64,000 nucleotides of DNA from Nocardia terpenica (GCF_013186535.1 NZ_JABMCZ010000001.1:1550001-1614000); one strand, 5' to 3'. Shown: positions 46,290 through 56,497, counted from the stretch's first letter. Made by a program: numbers and translations. Notes: generated from the letters alone by a model not told the origin.

Positions 46290-48025
46290 CGGCGATCCTC
46301 CTCGGTGCCGTCGGCCGCGGCCTGTTCGATCAGTTCCGCGAGCCGGGCGATCGTCGGCTCCTCGTAGAAGGTGACCGCGGAGACGGTGCGCCCGAACCGT
46401 TCGCCGATCTCGACGGTGATGCGGGTGGCCATCAGGGAATGGCCGCCGAGCTCGAAGAAGTCGTCGTCGACACCCACCCGGTCGACGTGCATGAGGTCGG
46501 CCCACAGCTGCGCCAGCCAGGTTTCGGTCGCGCCGCCGGGGGCGCGGTACTCGGTGCTCAGCTCGGGGCGCTGCGGTGCGGCGATCGCGGCGAGCGCGGT
46601 GCGGTCGACCTTCCCGTTCCCGGTCAACGGCAGCCGCTCCAATCGCTGGAAGGTCGCCGGAATCATGTACTGCGGCAACAGTTCCGCCAGATGTGTCCGC
46701 AGATCCGCCGACACCAGGGGCAGATCGCTGAGATAGAACGCCGACAGCACCCGGTCGCCGTCGTCGCCCCGCGCGACGACCGCCGCGTCGAAGACCTCTG
46801 GGTGGCCGCGCAGGGCGGTCTCGACCTGCCCGGTCTCGACCCGGAACCCGCGGATCTTGACCTGGCCGTCGGTGCGACCGTGGAATTCCAGCACCCCGTC
46901 GGGCCGTCGGCGGGCGAGATCGCCGGTGCGGTAGAGACGGTCACCGGGCGTCCGGGAGAACGGATTCGGGATGAACCGCGCCGCCGTGAGCGCCGGATCG
47001 TTCCGATATCCGAGCGCCAAACCCGCACCCGCGGCGAACAATTCACCGACCTCGCCGTCGGGCGTCGGTGCCAGATCCTCGGTCAGCAGGTGAACAGTGG
47101 TGCCGTGAATCGGATACCCGATCGGGACGCGGTCGTCGTCGAGCGGTTCGGTGATCGGATGGCAGGCGGTGAAGGTGGTGTTCTCGGTCGGCCCGTAGCC
47201 GTTGATCAGGGTGGTGCCGGGCAGCGCGCGCAGCGCCCGGTTCACGTGGTCGGCGGAGAGCACGTCGCCACCGGCGACCAGGTACCGCAACCCTTTCAGG
47301 CGGCCGATGCCCGCATCCACCACGGTGTGGAACAGGCCCGCCGTCAGCCACAGCACCGTCACCCCCGCGCGCGCGACCAGGCGGGCCAGCGCGGCCGGGG
47401 ACAACTCCTCGGGCGGGGCGACGACCAGGCGGGCGCCGTTGAGCAGCGGCCCCCAGATCTCCAGCGTGGAGGCGTCGAAGGCGACCGGCGCCAGCTGGAG
47501 GAAGACGTCGTCGCTATCGATGGGCAGCGACGGCTGATTCGTGACCAGCCGCAACACCGCTCGATGCGGCACGCACACCCCTTTGGGGCGGCCGGTGGAA
47601 CCGGAGGTGTAGGCGAAGTAGGCGACGCTCTCCCCACTCGAGGTGTCCGTGGGCGACGCCTCGGCCGTCGCGGGCACCTCGGCGACGACCTCGGGCGTCA
47701 CGATCACCTTGACCCCGGCGTCGGCCAGAATGCTCGACCGAACCTCCTCCGGCTGATACGGATCCAGGGCGAGATAGCCCGCGCCGGCCTTGCCGACGGC
47801 GAGCAGGGCCACGATCAGGTCGGCAGAGCGCGGCAGGTCGACACCGACCGGATCGTCGGGCTGGACGCCCAGCTCGCGCAGGTGTGCCGCGAGCCGGTCG
47901 GCGCGAATGTTCAGCTCCGCGTAGGTGAGTTCGGCGGCGGGGGCGCTGATCGCGACCCGATCGGCGAACTCGGCGGCGCGGCGCTCGAACACCGCCGCGA
48001 TGGTGTCGGACGAATCTGGGCGCAC
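46286..48025 (-). CDS. Free-standing NRPS A-T didomain, predicted valine
   Basis: 579 residues from GTG 48025 with AAGGAG upstream. Adenylation motifs: YTSGSTGRPKG, NGYGPTE, GELFAAG, YRTGD, IRGFRVETGQVE, TGNGKVDR. The carrier domain has LGGHSLMATR. Substrate code by eye D-A-L-W-V-G-G-T-F-K matches the Val group. Having no condensation domain, it should charge Val on its own carrier for the following P450. The stop overlaps the P450 start by four bases. Confidence 0.9.
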   Translation of the reverse strand: MRPDSSDTIAAVFERRAAEFADRVAISAPAAELTYAELNIRADRLAAHLRELGVQPDDPVGVDLPRSADLIVALLAVGKAGAGYLALDPYQPEEVRSSILADAGVKVIVTPEVVAEVPATAEASPTDTSSGESVAYFAYTSGSTGRPKGVCVPHRAVLRLVTNQPSLPIDSDDVFLQLAPVAFDASTLEIWGPLLNGARLVVAPPEELSPAALARLVARAGVTVLWLTAGLFHTVVDAGIGRLKGLRYLVAGGDVLSADHVNRALRALPGTTLINGYGPTENTTFTACHPITEPLDDDRVPIGYPIHGTTVHLLTEDLAPTPDGEVGELFAAGAGLALGYRNDPALTAARFIPNPFSRTPGDRLYRTGDLARRRPDGVLEFHGRTDGQVKIRGFRVETGQVETALRGHPEVFDAAVVARGDDGDRVLSAFYLSDLPLVSADLRTHLAELLPQYMIPATFQRLERLPLTGNGKVDRTALAAIAAPQRPELSTEYRAPGGATETWLAQLWADLMHVDRVGVDDDFFELGGHSLMATRITVEIGERFGRTVSAVTFYEEPTIARLAELIEQAAADGTEEDRR

Positions 48026-48041
48026 ACGATCTCCTTTCCGA

Positions 48042-48779
48042 TCAGTGGCCGGTGTGGTCCGGAAAATCGGTCCACGTCGCGGTGGCCTTGGCGACCAGCT
48101 GCAGGGTGTCGGTATAGAGGGCGGTGGCGACCGTGCGGGTCCGGCCGTGCCGGCGCACCACTGCCCCGACGACCGCGTGCCGACGCCCGGCCCGGACGGG
48201 CCCGGTGATCTCGGCCGACATCCGGGTCAGCACCGCGCGGACGGGGGACGATGTTCCGGCCCAGCCGCCCGGACAGTCGAGCGCGCTCCATACGAATTCC
48301 TCGGGCACGGGATCGCCCAACTCGGCGGCCGGTGTCCAGGGGCAGGCGACGGTGTCCGGCCGGTCCGCCAGCGCGCCCGGCCGCAGCCGCAGACCGGACC
48401 CGCCCGATCGGCCGTGCCCGCAGACGAAGCAGGTCGGGAAGGGGTGATCGGTGTTGCTGAAACGCTCCGCCGCGGCCTCGGCCGTGCGCAGGTCGACCGC
48501 CGCGACGGGACCGCCCACGCCCTTCGGCAGCGTCGCCACCGTGGCTATCAACTGCCCGTCGGCCCGGACCGTGCAGCGCGTCGTGCCGGGAAATATCTCG
48601 ATCGCGCTGTCGAGCGGGGGCGGGACGAGCAGCGTGACCGCCAGCGGCGGCGGCAGACCGCATCCGCGTGCGAATCTCGCACACGCGTAACCGCCGTGCG
48701 CCGAATCGGCTGGGCCGTTGAAAACGCGGTCGATCGATAGTCGAATCGGGTCGGACGCGGGCCCCGAATGACTGATCAT
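48042..48779 (-). CDS. Hotdog-fold thioesterase-like protein
   Basis: 245 residues. The pattern resembles a double-hotdog acyl thioesterase family: SIDRVFNGPADSAHGGYAC near the start, a central CFVCGHGR followed by GLRLRPG, and a second hotdog ending TALYTDTLQLVAKATATW. It is first in the operon, 16 nt before the Val-type A-T gene. It may hydrolyse or shield an acyl or aminoacyl thioester. I cannot name the substrate. Confidence 0.65.
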   Translation of the reverse strand: MISHSGPASDPIRLSIDRVFNGPADSAHGGYACARFARGCGLPPPLAVTLLVPPPLDSAIEIFPGTTRCTVRADGQLIATVATLPKGVGGPVAAVDLRTAEAAAERFSNTDHPFPTCFVCGHGRSGGSGLRLRPGALADRPDTVACPWTPAAELGDPVPEEFVWSALDCPGGWAGTSSPVRAVLTRMSAEITGPVRAGRRHAVVGAVVRRHGRTRTVATALYTDTLQLVAKATATWTDFPDHTGH

Positions 48780-48843
48780 GAACCGATTCTCGGTGGACGG
48801 GCCGCTGGACCGGTGGCATCCGCGCCCCGGGGTTCATCGGCCC

Positions 48844-48861
48844 CCGCCCTGCTCAGGGCGG
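48844..48861. promoter_or_regulatory. Perfect inverted repeat in the divergent intergenic region
   Basis: Eight-base arms CCGCCCTG and CAGGGCGG flank CT, in the 266-bp gap between the divergently transcribed operons that start at 48779 (-) and 49046 (+). Its place suits a shared operator. I did not find a convincing -35/-10 pair by eye. Confidence 0.35.
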
Positions 48862-49045
48862 CGATGATCAGGCCGCTACCGGCTTTCTGCGGATGTCCGC
48901 GGGTACGGGGACACGGGAAGCGCCGGGCCGCCGCGACTCCCGTACCGGACTGTTGCCCGTTCCGCTGTCACGGGGCCCTCCAGCGTCGCGACCGGCGGCC
49001 ACGGCGCGACCGACCATCCATCACACGTAGTGCCCCTCGCCGACC

Positions 49046-50203
49046 ATGAGCGGCATGGCCTTTCCAACGTCGGCTCGGGTCGTGATCGTAGGCGGCGGCG
49101 TCATCGGCGTGAGCATCGCATACCACCTGGCACGGGTCGGTGTTCGCGACGTCGTGCTGCTCGAACGCGACAGTCTCGGTGCGGGTTCCACCAGCCGCGC
49201 CGCCGGCGGGATCCGCGCGCAGTTCTCCGACCCGCTCAATATCTCGATCGCCCTGCGCAGCATGGCCGCCTACCGGCGGTTCGCCGCGGACTTCGGCCAG
49301 GAGATCGACCTGCACACCACCGGCTACCTGTTCCTGCTGTCGCGGCCGGAGGACGTGGCGGCGTTCGAGCGGAGCGTCGCGCTGCAGAACGAGTTCGGCG
49401 TGCCCAGCCGGATGATCGATCCCGTTGCGGCACAGCGTCTCTCGCCACTGATCGAGATCGACGGCCTGCTGGCGGCATCCTATTCGCCCGACGACGGCCA
49501 CTGCACGCCCGAATCGGTGGTCCTGGGCTACGCGACCGCCGCGCGCAGGCTCGGCGCACGGCTGATCACGCAGTGCGAGGTCACCGGAATCCGGGTGGCG
49601 GACGGCGAGATACGCGCCGTCGACACGAACCGGGGCACTCTTGCCGCGTCGACCGTGATCTGCGCCGCGGGCGCGTGGTCGGCGACGATCGGCGATATGG
49701 TCGGCGTGCGGTTGCCCGTGGTGCCCTACCGGCGGCAACTCGCCTTCACCGATCGCATCGACCCCGACGTGCCGGTGCCGATGACGCTCGATTTCTCCTC
49801 GGCGCTGTACTTCCGGCGCGAGGGACGCGGATTGCTCGTCGGACTGTCCGACCCGGACGAGCAGCCCGGTTTCGAGACCCGGCAGTCCGGCACCTGGCTG
49901 GCCAAGACGACCGAGGCACTGGCCGCCCGCGCACCGCGGCTGCTCGATGTCGGCCTGGCGGGCGGCTGGGCCGGACTGTACGAGGTGACCCCCGACCACA
50001 ACGCGCTGCTCGGCGAGGCCGCCGGGGTGGGCCGATTCCTGTACGCCACCGGGTTTTCCGGGCACGGATTCATGCAGGCGCCCGCCGTGGGCGAGATCGT
50101 CGCGGATCTGGTGCGCGAGCGCCCGCCCTTCGTCGACGTGCACGCCCTGCATGCCGAGCGCTTCTCCGGTCGGCAGCGATGTGCGGAGTTGAACTATGTC
50201 TGA
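49046..50203 (+). CDS. FAD-dependent amino-acid-oxidase-family enzyme
   Basis: 385 residues from ATG 49046 (ATG 49055 also possible). The dinucleotide-binding motif VVIVGGGVIGVSIAYHLA is near the N-terminus, and the DAO fold's C-terminal GWAGLYEVTPDHNALLG and ATGFSGHGFMQAP bind the flavin. The family includes sarcosine, glycine and D-amino acid oxidases. Its stop overlaps a free carrier protein gene by 8 nt, so oxidation of a carrier-bound or free amino acid (imine formation or oxidative deamination) for the NRPS that follows is likely. Confidence 0.88.
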   Translation: MSGMAFPTSARVVIVGGGVIGVSIAYHLARVGVRDVVLLERDSLGAGSTSRAAGGIRAQFSDPLNISIALRSMAAYRRFAADFGQEIDLHTTGYLFLLSRPEDVAAFERSVALQNEFGVPSRMIDPVAAQRLSPLIEIDGLLAASYSPDDGHCTPESVVLGYATAARRLGARLITQCEVTGIRVADGEIRAVDTNRGTLAASTVICAAGAWSATIGDMVGVRLPVVPYRRQLAFTDRIDPDVPVPMTLDFSSALYFRREGRGLLVGLSDPDEQPGFETRQSGTWLAKTTEALAARAPRLLDVGLAGGWAGLYEVTPDHNALLGEAAGVGRFLYATGFSGHGFMQAPAVGEIVADLVRERPPFVDVHALHAERFSGRQRCAELNYV

Positions 50204-50468
50204 CAGTGTCGAACCCGGGGCCGACGCGGTGACTTGGCACATCACCGAGTCGTGGCGGCGAGCCCTCGGCGTGCCGGAGATCGCGGACGACGACGACTTC
50301 TTCGAACTCGGCGGCAACTCGCTACTGGTTACCCGGATCGTGTCCTATCTGCGCCGCGAACTGCAGGTCGAGGTCGAGATGCTGCAGGTCTTCGACACCT
50401 CCTGCTTCGGCGAATTCCGCAGCGTGGTCGAGGAATCGGTGGCACGGTCGAAGGAGTCGGGCCGATGA
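50196..50468 (+). CDS. Free-standing peptidyl carrier protein
   Basis: 90 residues with the carrier motif DDFFELGGNSLLVTR (phosphopantetheine Ser in GGNS). It starts inside the oxidase gene and its stop overlaps the NRPS start (ATGA), so all three are coupled. No adenylation domain is attached. It must be charged in trans, plausibly by the A-T proteins of the divergent operon via the Cys thioesterase, or by the acyl-AMP ligase at 58048. Confidence 0.92.
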   Translation: MSDSVEPGADAVTWHITESWRRALGVPEIADDDDFFELGGNSLLVTRIVSYLRRELQVEVEMLQVFDTSCFGEFRSVVEESVARSKESGR

Positions 50469-53400
50469 GCGCTGAACAGTCGGCGCGCCGCCGGCAACTG
50501 CTGTCGGTGCTGATGCGGCGGGAGGGCATGGCAGCACCGGCTCCCGCCATCGAGCGAGCGGATCGCAGCGGTCCGCTGCCGATGTCGTATGCGCAGCAAC
50601 GATTGTGGGTGCTGGACCGGTTGCTGCCGCGCAAGTCGGTCTACAACGCGCCGATGGCGTATCGGGTCGGCGGCCCGCTCGACGTGGCCGCGCTGCGCGG
50701 CGCCTTCGGTGTCCTGGTGGCCCGCCACGAAACCCTGCGCACCACGTTCACCGTTCGTGACGGCATGCCGGTACAGGTGATCGGCGCACCGGCGGAGGTT
50801 CCCGTCCGGGTGATCCGAGCGGATTCGGAGGCCGACGCCGAGCGGCTCGCCCGCGCGGAGGCCGCCGAACCGTTCGATCTCGAACACGGACCGCTGCTGC
50901 GCGTCACGGTGCTCGAGCTGGCACCCGACGATCACGTCCTGCTGCTGACGATGCACCACATCATCACCGACAGCTGGTCGCTGTGGGTGATGTACCGGGA
51001 GCTGGCGATCGCCTACGCCGCCACCCGCTCGGGGCAGATTCCGGAACTGCCGGAGCTGCCGATTCAGTACGCCGACTTCGCGGCCTGGCAGCGCGCCCCG
51101 CAGACGGAGGCCCGGCAGCGGAGCGATCTGGACTACTGGGTGGAACGACTGCGCGGGGCTCCGCAGATCGTGACCATCCCTGCGGACCGGACCCGCTCGG
51201 TGGTACCGCAATTCGACGGCGGCGAGCACATGTTCACCCTGCCCGAGCAGACGGCCGCGACCCTGCGCGCGCTGGCGGTGCAGGAGAACGCGACGCTGTT
51301 CATGGTCCTGTCGGCCGCGCTGGCGGTGCTGCTGGCCCGCTACAGCGGCGAGTACGACGTCGTGATCGGCTCGCCGGTCGCCGGTCGCGGCCTGGTCGAA
51401 TTGGAGCCGCTGGTCGGCTTTTTCGTCAACAGCATCGTGCTGCGGATCGATCTCACCGACAACCCGACCTTCCGCGAGACCGTGCGGCGTGCGCGCCGGG
51501 CCGCCCTGGACGCCTACGACCACCAGGATCTGCCGTTCGATCGTCTGGTCGAGCAATTGCAGCCCGTGCGGCAGCTGAGCGTGCACCCGCTGCACCAGAT
51601 CAGCTTCCAGGTCATGACCCCGCTCGACGCCACCACCGGTGAACTGGCCCTGGACTCCGTCGCGGGGGCGGGCACCGAGGTGGCTCCGACCCTGCCGGGG
51701 TTGACGATTCGGCCGTTCCCGACCGGGACGGGCACCAACAAGTTCGATCTCGCCATGTCCGTCGCGGACACCCCGGAGCTGCTGGCCGGGCGGATCGAAT
51801 ACTCCGCGGATCTGTACGACCACGCCACGATCGAACGCGTCGCCGACGGATTCCGATCGATCCTCGCCGCCGCCGCCCATCGGCCCGATGCCCGCGTGAC
51901 CGAGCTTCCGCTCCTCGGTGAACGGGATCTGCACCTCGTGCTCGAGGAGTGGAACGCAACCACCGTCGACTGCGAACAGCGTTGCCTGCACGAGCTGTTC
52001 GCCGACCACGCCCGCCGGACCCCGGACCGGGTGGCGGTGCGCGCCGAGGGTCGATCGCTGTCCTACGGGGAACTCGATCGCCACGGCAATGCGCTCGCCC
52101 ATCGGCTGCGCGAGCTCGGCGCCGGTCCCGAACGCATCGTCGCCATCTGCGCCGAACGGTCGGCGGAGGCCGTCATCGGCATGGTCGGCGTGCTGAAATC
52201 CGGTGCGGCGCTGACCATTCTGGATCCGGCGCAGCCACCGGCCCGGCTCGCCACGCTGCTCGCCGACACCGGCGCCCTGGCCGTCGTCTCCCGCGCGGGC
52301 GCGGGCGCGGATCCGGCGGCCGCGGCGGGCCTGCCGTTGGTCGACCTGGATCCGGAGCTCTCCGGCCTGGCCGGATATCCCACCGCCGCGCCGGAAACCG
52401 GTGTGACGCCGGACAATCTGGTCCACGCGGTGTTCACCTCCGGATCGACCGGCGCACCCAAGTGCATCGTCACCCCGCACCGGGGTGCGGCCAACCTGCT
52501 GGCCTGCGATCAGGCCGAGTACCGGCTCGGTCCCGGCGATCGACTGCTGCAGAAGGCGCCGTTCACCTTCGACGCCTCCATGTGGGAGGTGTTCTGGCCG
52601 CTCACCAGCGGCGCCGCCGTCGTGGTGGCCCCGCCCGGCGGTCAGCGCGACCCGAAGTACCTGGCCCGGCTCATTCGCGCCGAACGGGTCACCGGCGTGC
52701 ATTTCGTGCCGGCGATGCTGCGGGCGTTCCTCGCCGAGCCGGAGGCCGCGCTGTGCAGCTCGCTGCGGATGGTGCACTGCGGCGGCGAGGCCGTCACCGC
52801 CGATCTGGTGCAACGGTTCCACGAGGTGTTTCCCGCGGCGGAACTGCACAATCAGTACGGTCCGGCGGAGTGCTCGGGACAGACCAATTTTCATCGGTTG
52901 CGGCCCGGTGAGCAGCGCATCCCGCTGGGCGGGCCGACGTGGAACACTCGGCTGTACGTGCTCGACAGCGGATTCGCTCCGGTGCCACCGGGTGTCGCGG
53001 GCGAACTGTACGTGGCCGGGGTGCAGCTGGCCCGCGGCTACCACGGCCGATCCGGCCTCACCGCAGGCAGATTCGTGGCGGACCCGTTCGGCGCTGCGGG
53101 GACCCGCATGTATCGCACCGGCGACCTGGTCCGGTGGCTGTCGGACGGAACGCTGGAGTTCATCGGCCGCACCGACTACCAGATCAAGGTGCGTGGCTTC
53201 CGGATCGAGCCCGGTGAGGTCGAGGCGCAGCTGAAGTCCCATCCGGCGGTGAGCGCCGCGGTCGCGGTGGCGCGCGCCGACGGCGGGGGCGCCAAGCGGC
53301 TCGTCGCCTACGTTGTGGCGGAGGCTGTTTCGGCGCCCGAGTCCGCGGCCCTGGCCGCGCGGTTGCGCGCGCACCTGGTCGAGCGGGTGCCCGAGTATCT

Positions 53401-56400
53401 GGTGCCGAGCGCGATCGTGGTGCTGGACGAGTTGCCCCTCACCGTCAACGGCAAGGTCGACCAGCGTGCCCTGCCGGAGCCGCCGATCGAGCGCAGCGGC
53501 CGGGCGGTGCCGCCGCGCACCGCCACCGAGCGGCTGCTCGCCGATATCTGGCGGGAGGTGCTGCGGGTCGACGAGGTGGGTGTCCACGACAATTTCTTCG
53601 CCCTCGGCGGGGATTCGCTGCGCGCGATCGATGTGGCCGCCCGCGCCGATACCGCGGGCCTTCGGCTTTCGCCCAATCAGCTGTTCCGCTACCAGACGCT
53701 GGGGGAGCTGGCCACCGCCGCGCGGACCGCCGAAGCGACCGCTGTGGTGGCCGAGCAGCAGGAGATCACCGGGTCGGCGGTTCTCACCCCGATCCAACGG
53801 GACTACCTCGAACTCGGTGACCCCGGCCGCGATTGGGTGTCGCAATATGTGGTGCTGTCGGTACCGCCCGAGCTGGAACCGGCGGTGCTGGACGCGGCGC
53901 TGGACCGGCTCGTCGCCCGGCACGACATGTTGCGGGCGGCATTCACCCGGGAGACGGACGGCTGGACCCAGACGATCCTTCCGCACCGATCGCTTCCGCG
54001 AATCGAACCGCTACGGGGACACCACGATTCGCCGATCGAGGCGGCGATTTCGCAGGCCCACGCCGGTTTCGCACCGGAGACGGGTGCCGTGGTGCGCGCG
54101 GTGCTCGCGGACCGGCGCCTGGTGCTGGCGATTCACCATCTGTGTGTCGACGCCGTGTCCTGGCGCATTCTGTTGGCCGACCTCGAGACCTTGGTCGCCG
54201 ATCCGGGGGCCGCGCTCCCCGCCAAGACGACGTCCTACCGCACGTGGGCGGATCGCCTGCTGGCCTACGGTTCTTCGGCGGAACTGGCGGACGAGATTCC
54301 CCGGTGGCGCGCCGCGCTCGAGGCGCCCGTGCCGCGTCTGCCCCGCGACGGCGGCACGGATACACCGGGTCGCCGCGCCGACATGGTGGTACACGAGGCC
54401 GCGCTGTCGGCCGACGTCACCACCGCCCTGCTCACCGACTTCCCGATCGCCTACCGGACGGGTGGCGAGCGTTCGGCGGTCGCCGATGCCGTGTCGACCG
54501 CGCTGCTCATGGCCCTGCGCCGCTGGGTCGGCGCGCCACGGCTGCTCATCGATCTCGAGGGGCACGGCCGCGAGCCGCTGTTCCCCGATGTGGACACCAC
54601 CCGCACGGTCGGCTGGTTCACCTCGGTGCACCCCGTGCGCGTCGACCTGTCCGACCCCCAGGACGTGACCGGCAGCCTCGCGGCGGTCAAGGAAGCCGTC
54701 CGTGCCGTCCCGCGCCGCGGGATCGGCTACGGGCTGCTGCGGTCTCTGCACCCCGCCGGGAATCCGTTCGCCGACCTGCCCACCGCCGAAGTCCTGCTCA
54801 ACTACCTGGGGCGCACCGACGACACCGCCTCGGACGGCCGGATGCTGCGGCCCATCGGAGACCCGTTGTACGCCGCTGCGGCGGGCACCCGTGCCTACAC
54901 CCACCCCCTCGAGGTGGTGGCGCAGGTACACGGTGGACGACTGCGGTTCGCCCTGTGCTACGACCGGCAGGCATTCGCCGCGTCGACCATCGAAAAACTG
55001 AGTGCCGCACTGTGTTCCGGCCTCGAGCAAATCGCCGCCTGGGCGGGGCGGCCCGATTCCGGATGTCCGGTGGCCACCGACTATCCGATCGCCGGGCTGA
55101 CCACACGGGACCTGGCGCGGCACTTCGGTTCCTGCCGCGGCATCGCCGACATCTACCCGCTCACACCGCTGCAGGAGGGCATGCTCTTCCACGCCCTCCA
55201 GCAGCCCGGATCCGGCCTGTATACGACCCGAATGACCTGGGAGGCAGGCGATATCGACCCCGACGCGTACGCCGGGGCATGGGCCGAGGCGTTCCGGCGG
55301 CACCCGGCGCTGCGCACCCGGATCGTCTGGCGAACCGTCGACCGGCCGCTGCAGGTGGTTGACGAGCGGCCACGCGCCGATGTCACCCGCCTGGACTGGA
55401 CCGGCCTGTCCGCCGCGGACCGCGACAGCGCGCTCGACGGCTTGCTGGCCACATCCCGCGACCGCGATATCGACCTCGAGCGGGATCCGCTGGTGCGCGT
55501 GACGCTGATTCGCGTCGGTGCCCGGAATTGGCGCGTGGTCCTGGAGTCGCATCACCTCGTCATCGACGGCTGGAGCAGTGCCATGCTCATCGGCGACGTG
55601 CTCGCGCTGTATCGCAGCATTCGCGACGATCGTCCCGCGGAGCTGCCCGCCCGCCGCCCCTTCCGCGATGTCGTGGCCTGGCTCGCGGAGCGGCCCGCCG
55701 ATCGGGAGGCAGGCTTCTGGGCCGATTATCTCGCCGGATTCACCGAGCCGACGCCACTGCCGTTCCTGCGGCACACCGGGGCGGATTCGCGACACCTGCT
55801 GCTGCGGGTCGACCTGCCCGACGATTTCGGGCCCGCGCTCACCCGATTCGCCCGGGCCGCCCGGCTCACCCGGAACACGGTGTGCCAGGCGGCATGGGGC
55901 GCGGTGCTGAGCAGCCGCACCGGTCGCGACGATGTGGTGTTCGGCGCCACCAGCGCGGGCCGATCCGGGATGACCGGGATCGAACTCGTCATCGGCAACC
56001 TGATCAACACCCTGCCGGTGCGGGTACGGGCCACCTCCGACCGGCCCCTCGCCGATTGGTTGCGCGACCTCCAGAACAGCAGGGCGGCAATGCCTTCCGA
56101 GCACACCCCGCTGGTCCATGCGATACGGGCGGCCGGTATCCGGCGCGGTCGCGCGCTGTTCGACAGCGTCCTGGTCTTCGAGAACTTCCCCGTCGGCGAC
56201 GATGTCCGCGAGGCCCTGCACGGCCTGTCGCCCGACGCGCTGCGCGCCGACGATTCGAACAACTATCCGCTCACCGTCATCGTCGAGGGCGACGAACGGC
56301 CGTGGCTGCAACTGATGTACGACACGGCCCGATTCACCCCCGACGCCGTCGCTCTCCTCGGCCGCGACCTGGCCGCGGCACTGTCCGCGCTGGTGGACCC

Positions 56401-56497
56401 GGCGAACACCCGGGTGGCCGATATCTTCACCGCCATTGCCGCCGACCCGGTCGGCGATCGAATCACTACCAGGGAGGAGGCCGGCCATGCTCGATGA
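50465..56497 (+). CDS. NRPS C-A-T-E-C
   Basis: 2010 residues from ATG 50465. C domain with HHIITDS near 163 (Gly of HHxxxDG is Ser); A domain with TSGSTGAPKC near 658, NQYGPAE, YRTGD, VRGFRIEPGEV and TVNGKVDQR; T domain with LGGDSLRA near 1050 (the GGDS form usual before epimerases); E domain with HHLCVDAVSW near 1223, EGHGRE, RTVGWFTSVHPV and LLNYLG; last C domain with HHLVIDGW near 1695. Code by eye D-A-W-H-H-G-Q-G-Q-K matches nothing I know. The protein epimerises its residue and ends with a condensation domain but no carrier or thioesterase, so the chain must be joined to something held elsewhere. Confidence 0.93.
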   Translation: MSAEQSARRRQLLSVLMRREGMAAPAPAIERADRSGPLPMSYAQQRLWVLDRLLPRKSVYNAPMAYRVGGPLDVAALRGAFGVLVARHETLRTTFTVRDGMPVQVIGAPAEVPVRVIRADSEADAERLARAEAAEPFDLEHGPLLRVTVLELAPDDHVLLLTMHHIITDSWSLWVMYRELAIAYAATRSGQIPELPELPIQYADFAAWQRAPQTEARQRSDLDYWVERLRGAPQIVTIPADRTRSVVPQFDGGEHMFTLPEQTAATLRALAVQENATLFMVLSAALAVLLARYSGEYDVVIGSPVAGRGLVELEPLVGFFVNSIVLRIDLTDNPTFRETVRRARRAALDAYDHQDLPFDRLVEQLQPVRQLSVHPLHQISFQVMTPLDATTGELALDSVAGAGTEVAPTLPGLTIRPFPTGTGTNKFDLAMSVADTPELLAGRIEYSADLYDHATIERVADGFRSILAAAAHRPDARVTELPLLGERDLHLVLEEWNATTVDCEQRCLHELFADHARRTPDRVAVRAEGRSLSYGELDRHGNALAHRLRELGAGPERIVAICAERSAEAVIGMVGVLKSGAALTILDPAQPPARLATLLADTGALAVVSRAGAGADPAAAAGLPLVDLDPELSGLAGYPTAAPETGVTPDNLVHAVFTSGSTGAPKCIVTPHRGAANLLACDQAEYRLGPGDRLLQKAPFTFDASMWEVFWPLTSGAAVVVAPPGGQRDPKYLARLIRAERVTGVHFVPAMLRAFLAEPEAALCSSLRMVHCGGEAVTADLVQRFHEVFPAAELHNQYGPAECSGQTNFHRLRPGEQRIPLGGPTWNTRLYVLDSGFAPVPPGVAGELYVAGVQLARGYHGRSGLTAGRFVADPFGAAGTRMYRTGDLVRWLSDGTLEFIGRTDYQIKVRGFRIEPGEVEAQLKSHPAVSAAVAVARADGGGAKRLVAYVVAEAVSAPESAALAARLRAHLVERVPEYLVPSAIVVLDELPLTVNGKVDQRALPEPPIERSGRAVPPRTATERLLADIWREVLRVDEVGVHDNFFALGGDSLRAIDVAARADTAGLRLSPNQLFRYQTLGELATAARTAEATAVVAEQQEITGSAVLTPIQRDYLELGDPGRDWVSQYVVLSVPPELEPAVLDAALDRLVARHDMLRAAFTRETDGWTQTILPHRSLPRIEPLRGHHDSPIEAAISQAHAGFAPETGAVVRAVLADRRLVLAIHHLCVDAVSWRILLADLETLVADPGAALPAKTTSYRTWADRLLAYGSSAELADEIPRWRAALEAPVPRLPRDGGTDTPGRRADMVVHEAALSADVTTALLTDFPIAYRTGGERSAVADAVSTALLMALRRWVGAPRLLIDLEGHGREPLFPDVDTTRTVGWFTSVHPVRVDLSDPQDVTGSLAAVKEAVRAVPRRGIGYGLLRSLHPAGNPFADLPTAEVLLNYLGRTDDTASDGRMLRPIGDPLYAAAAGTRAYTHPLEVVAQVHGGRLRFALCYDRQAFAASTIEKLSAALCSGLEQIAAWAGRPDSGCPVATDYPIAGLTTRDLARHFGSCRGIADIYPLTPLQEGMLFHALQQPGSGLYTTRMTWEAGDIDPDAYAGAWAEAFRRHPALRTRIVWRTVDRPLQVVDERPRADVTRLDWTGLSAADRDSALDGLLATSRDRDIDLERDPLVRVTLIRVGARNWRVVLESHHLVIDGWSSAMLIGDVLALYRSIRDDRPAELPARRPFRDVVAWLAERPADREAGFWADYLAGFTEPTPLPFLRHTGADSRHLLLRVDLPDDFGPALTRFARAARLTRNTVCQAAWGAVLSSRTGRDDVVFGATSAGRSGMTGIELVIGNLINTLPVRVRATSDRPLADWLRDLQNSRAAMPSEHTPLVHAIRAAGIRRGRALFDSVLVFENFPVGDDVREALHGLSPDALRADDSNNYPLTVIVEGDERPWLQLMYDTARFTPDAVALLGRDLAAALSALVDPANTRVADIFTAIAADPVGDRITTREEAGHAR

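Noticed and set aside
50345..53986. 1213-codon - strand frame opposite the NRPS
   Set aside because: No domain similarity; an antisense shadow of the C-A-T coding region.
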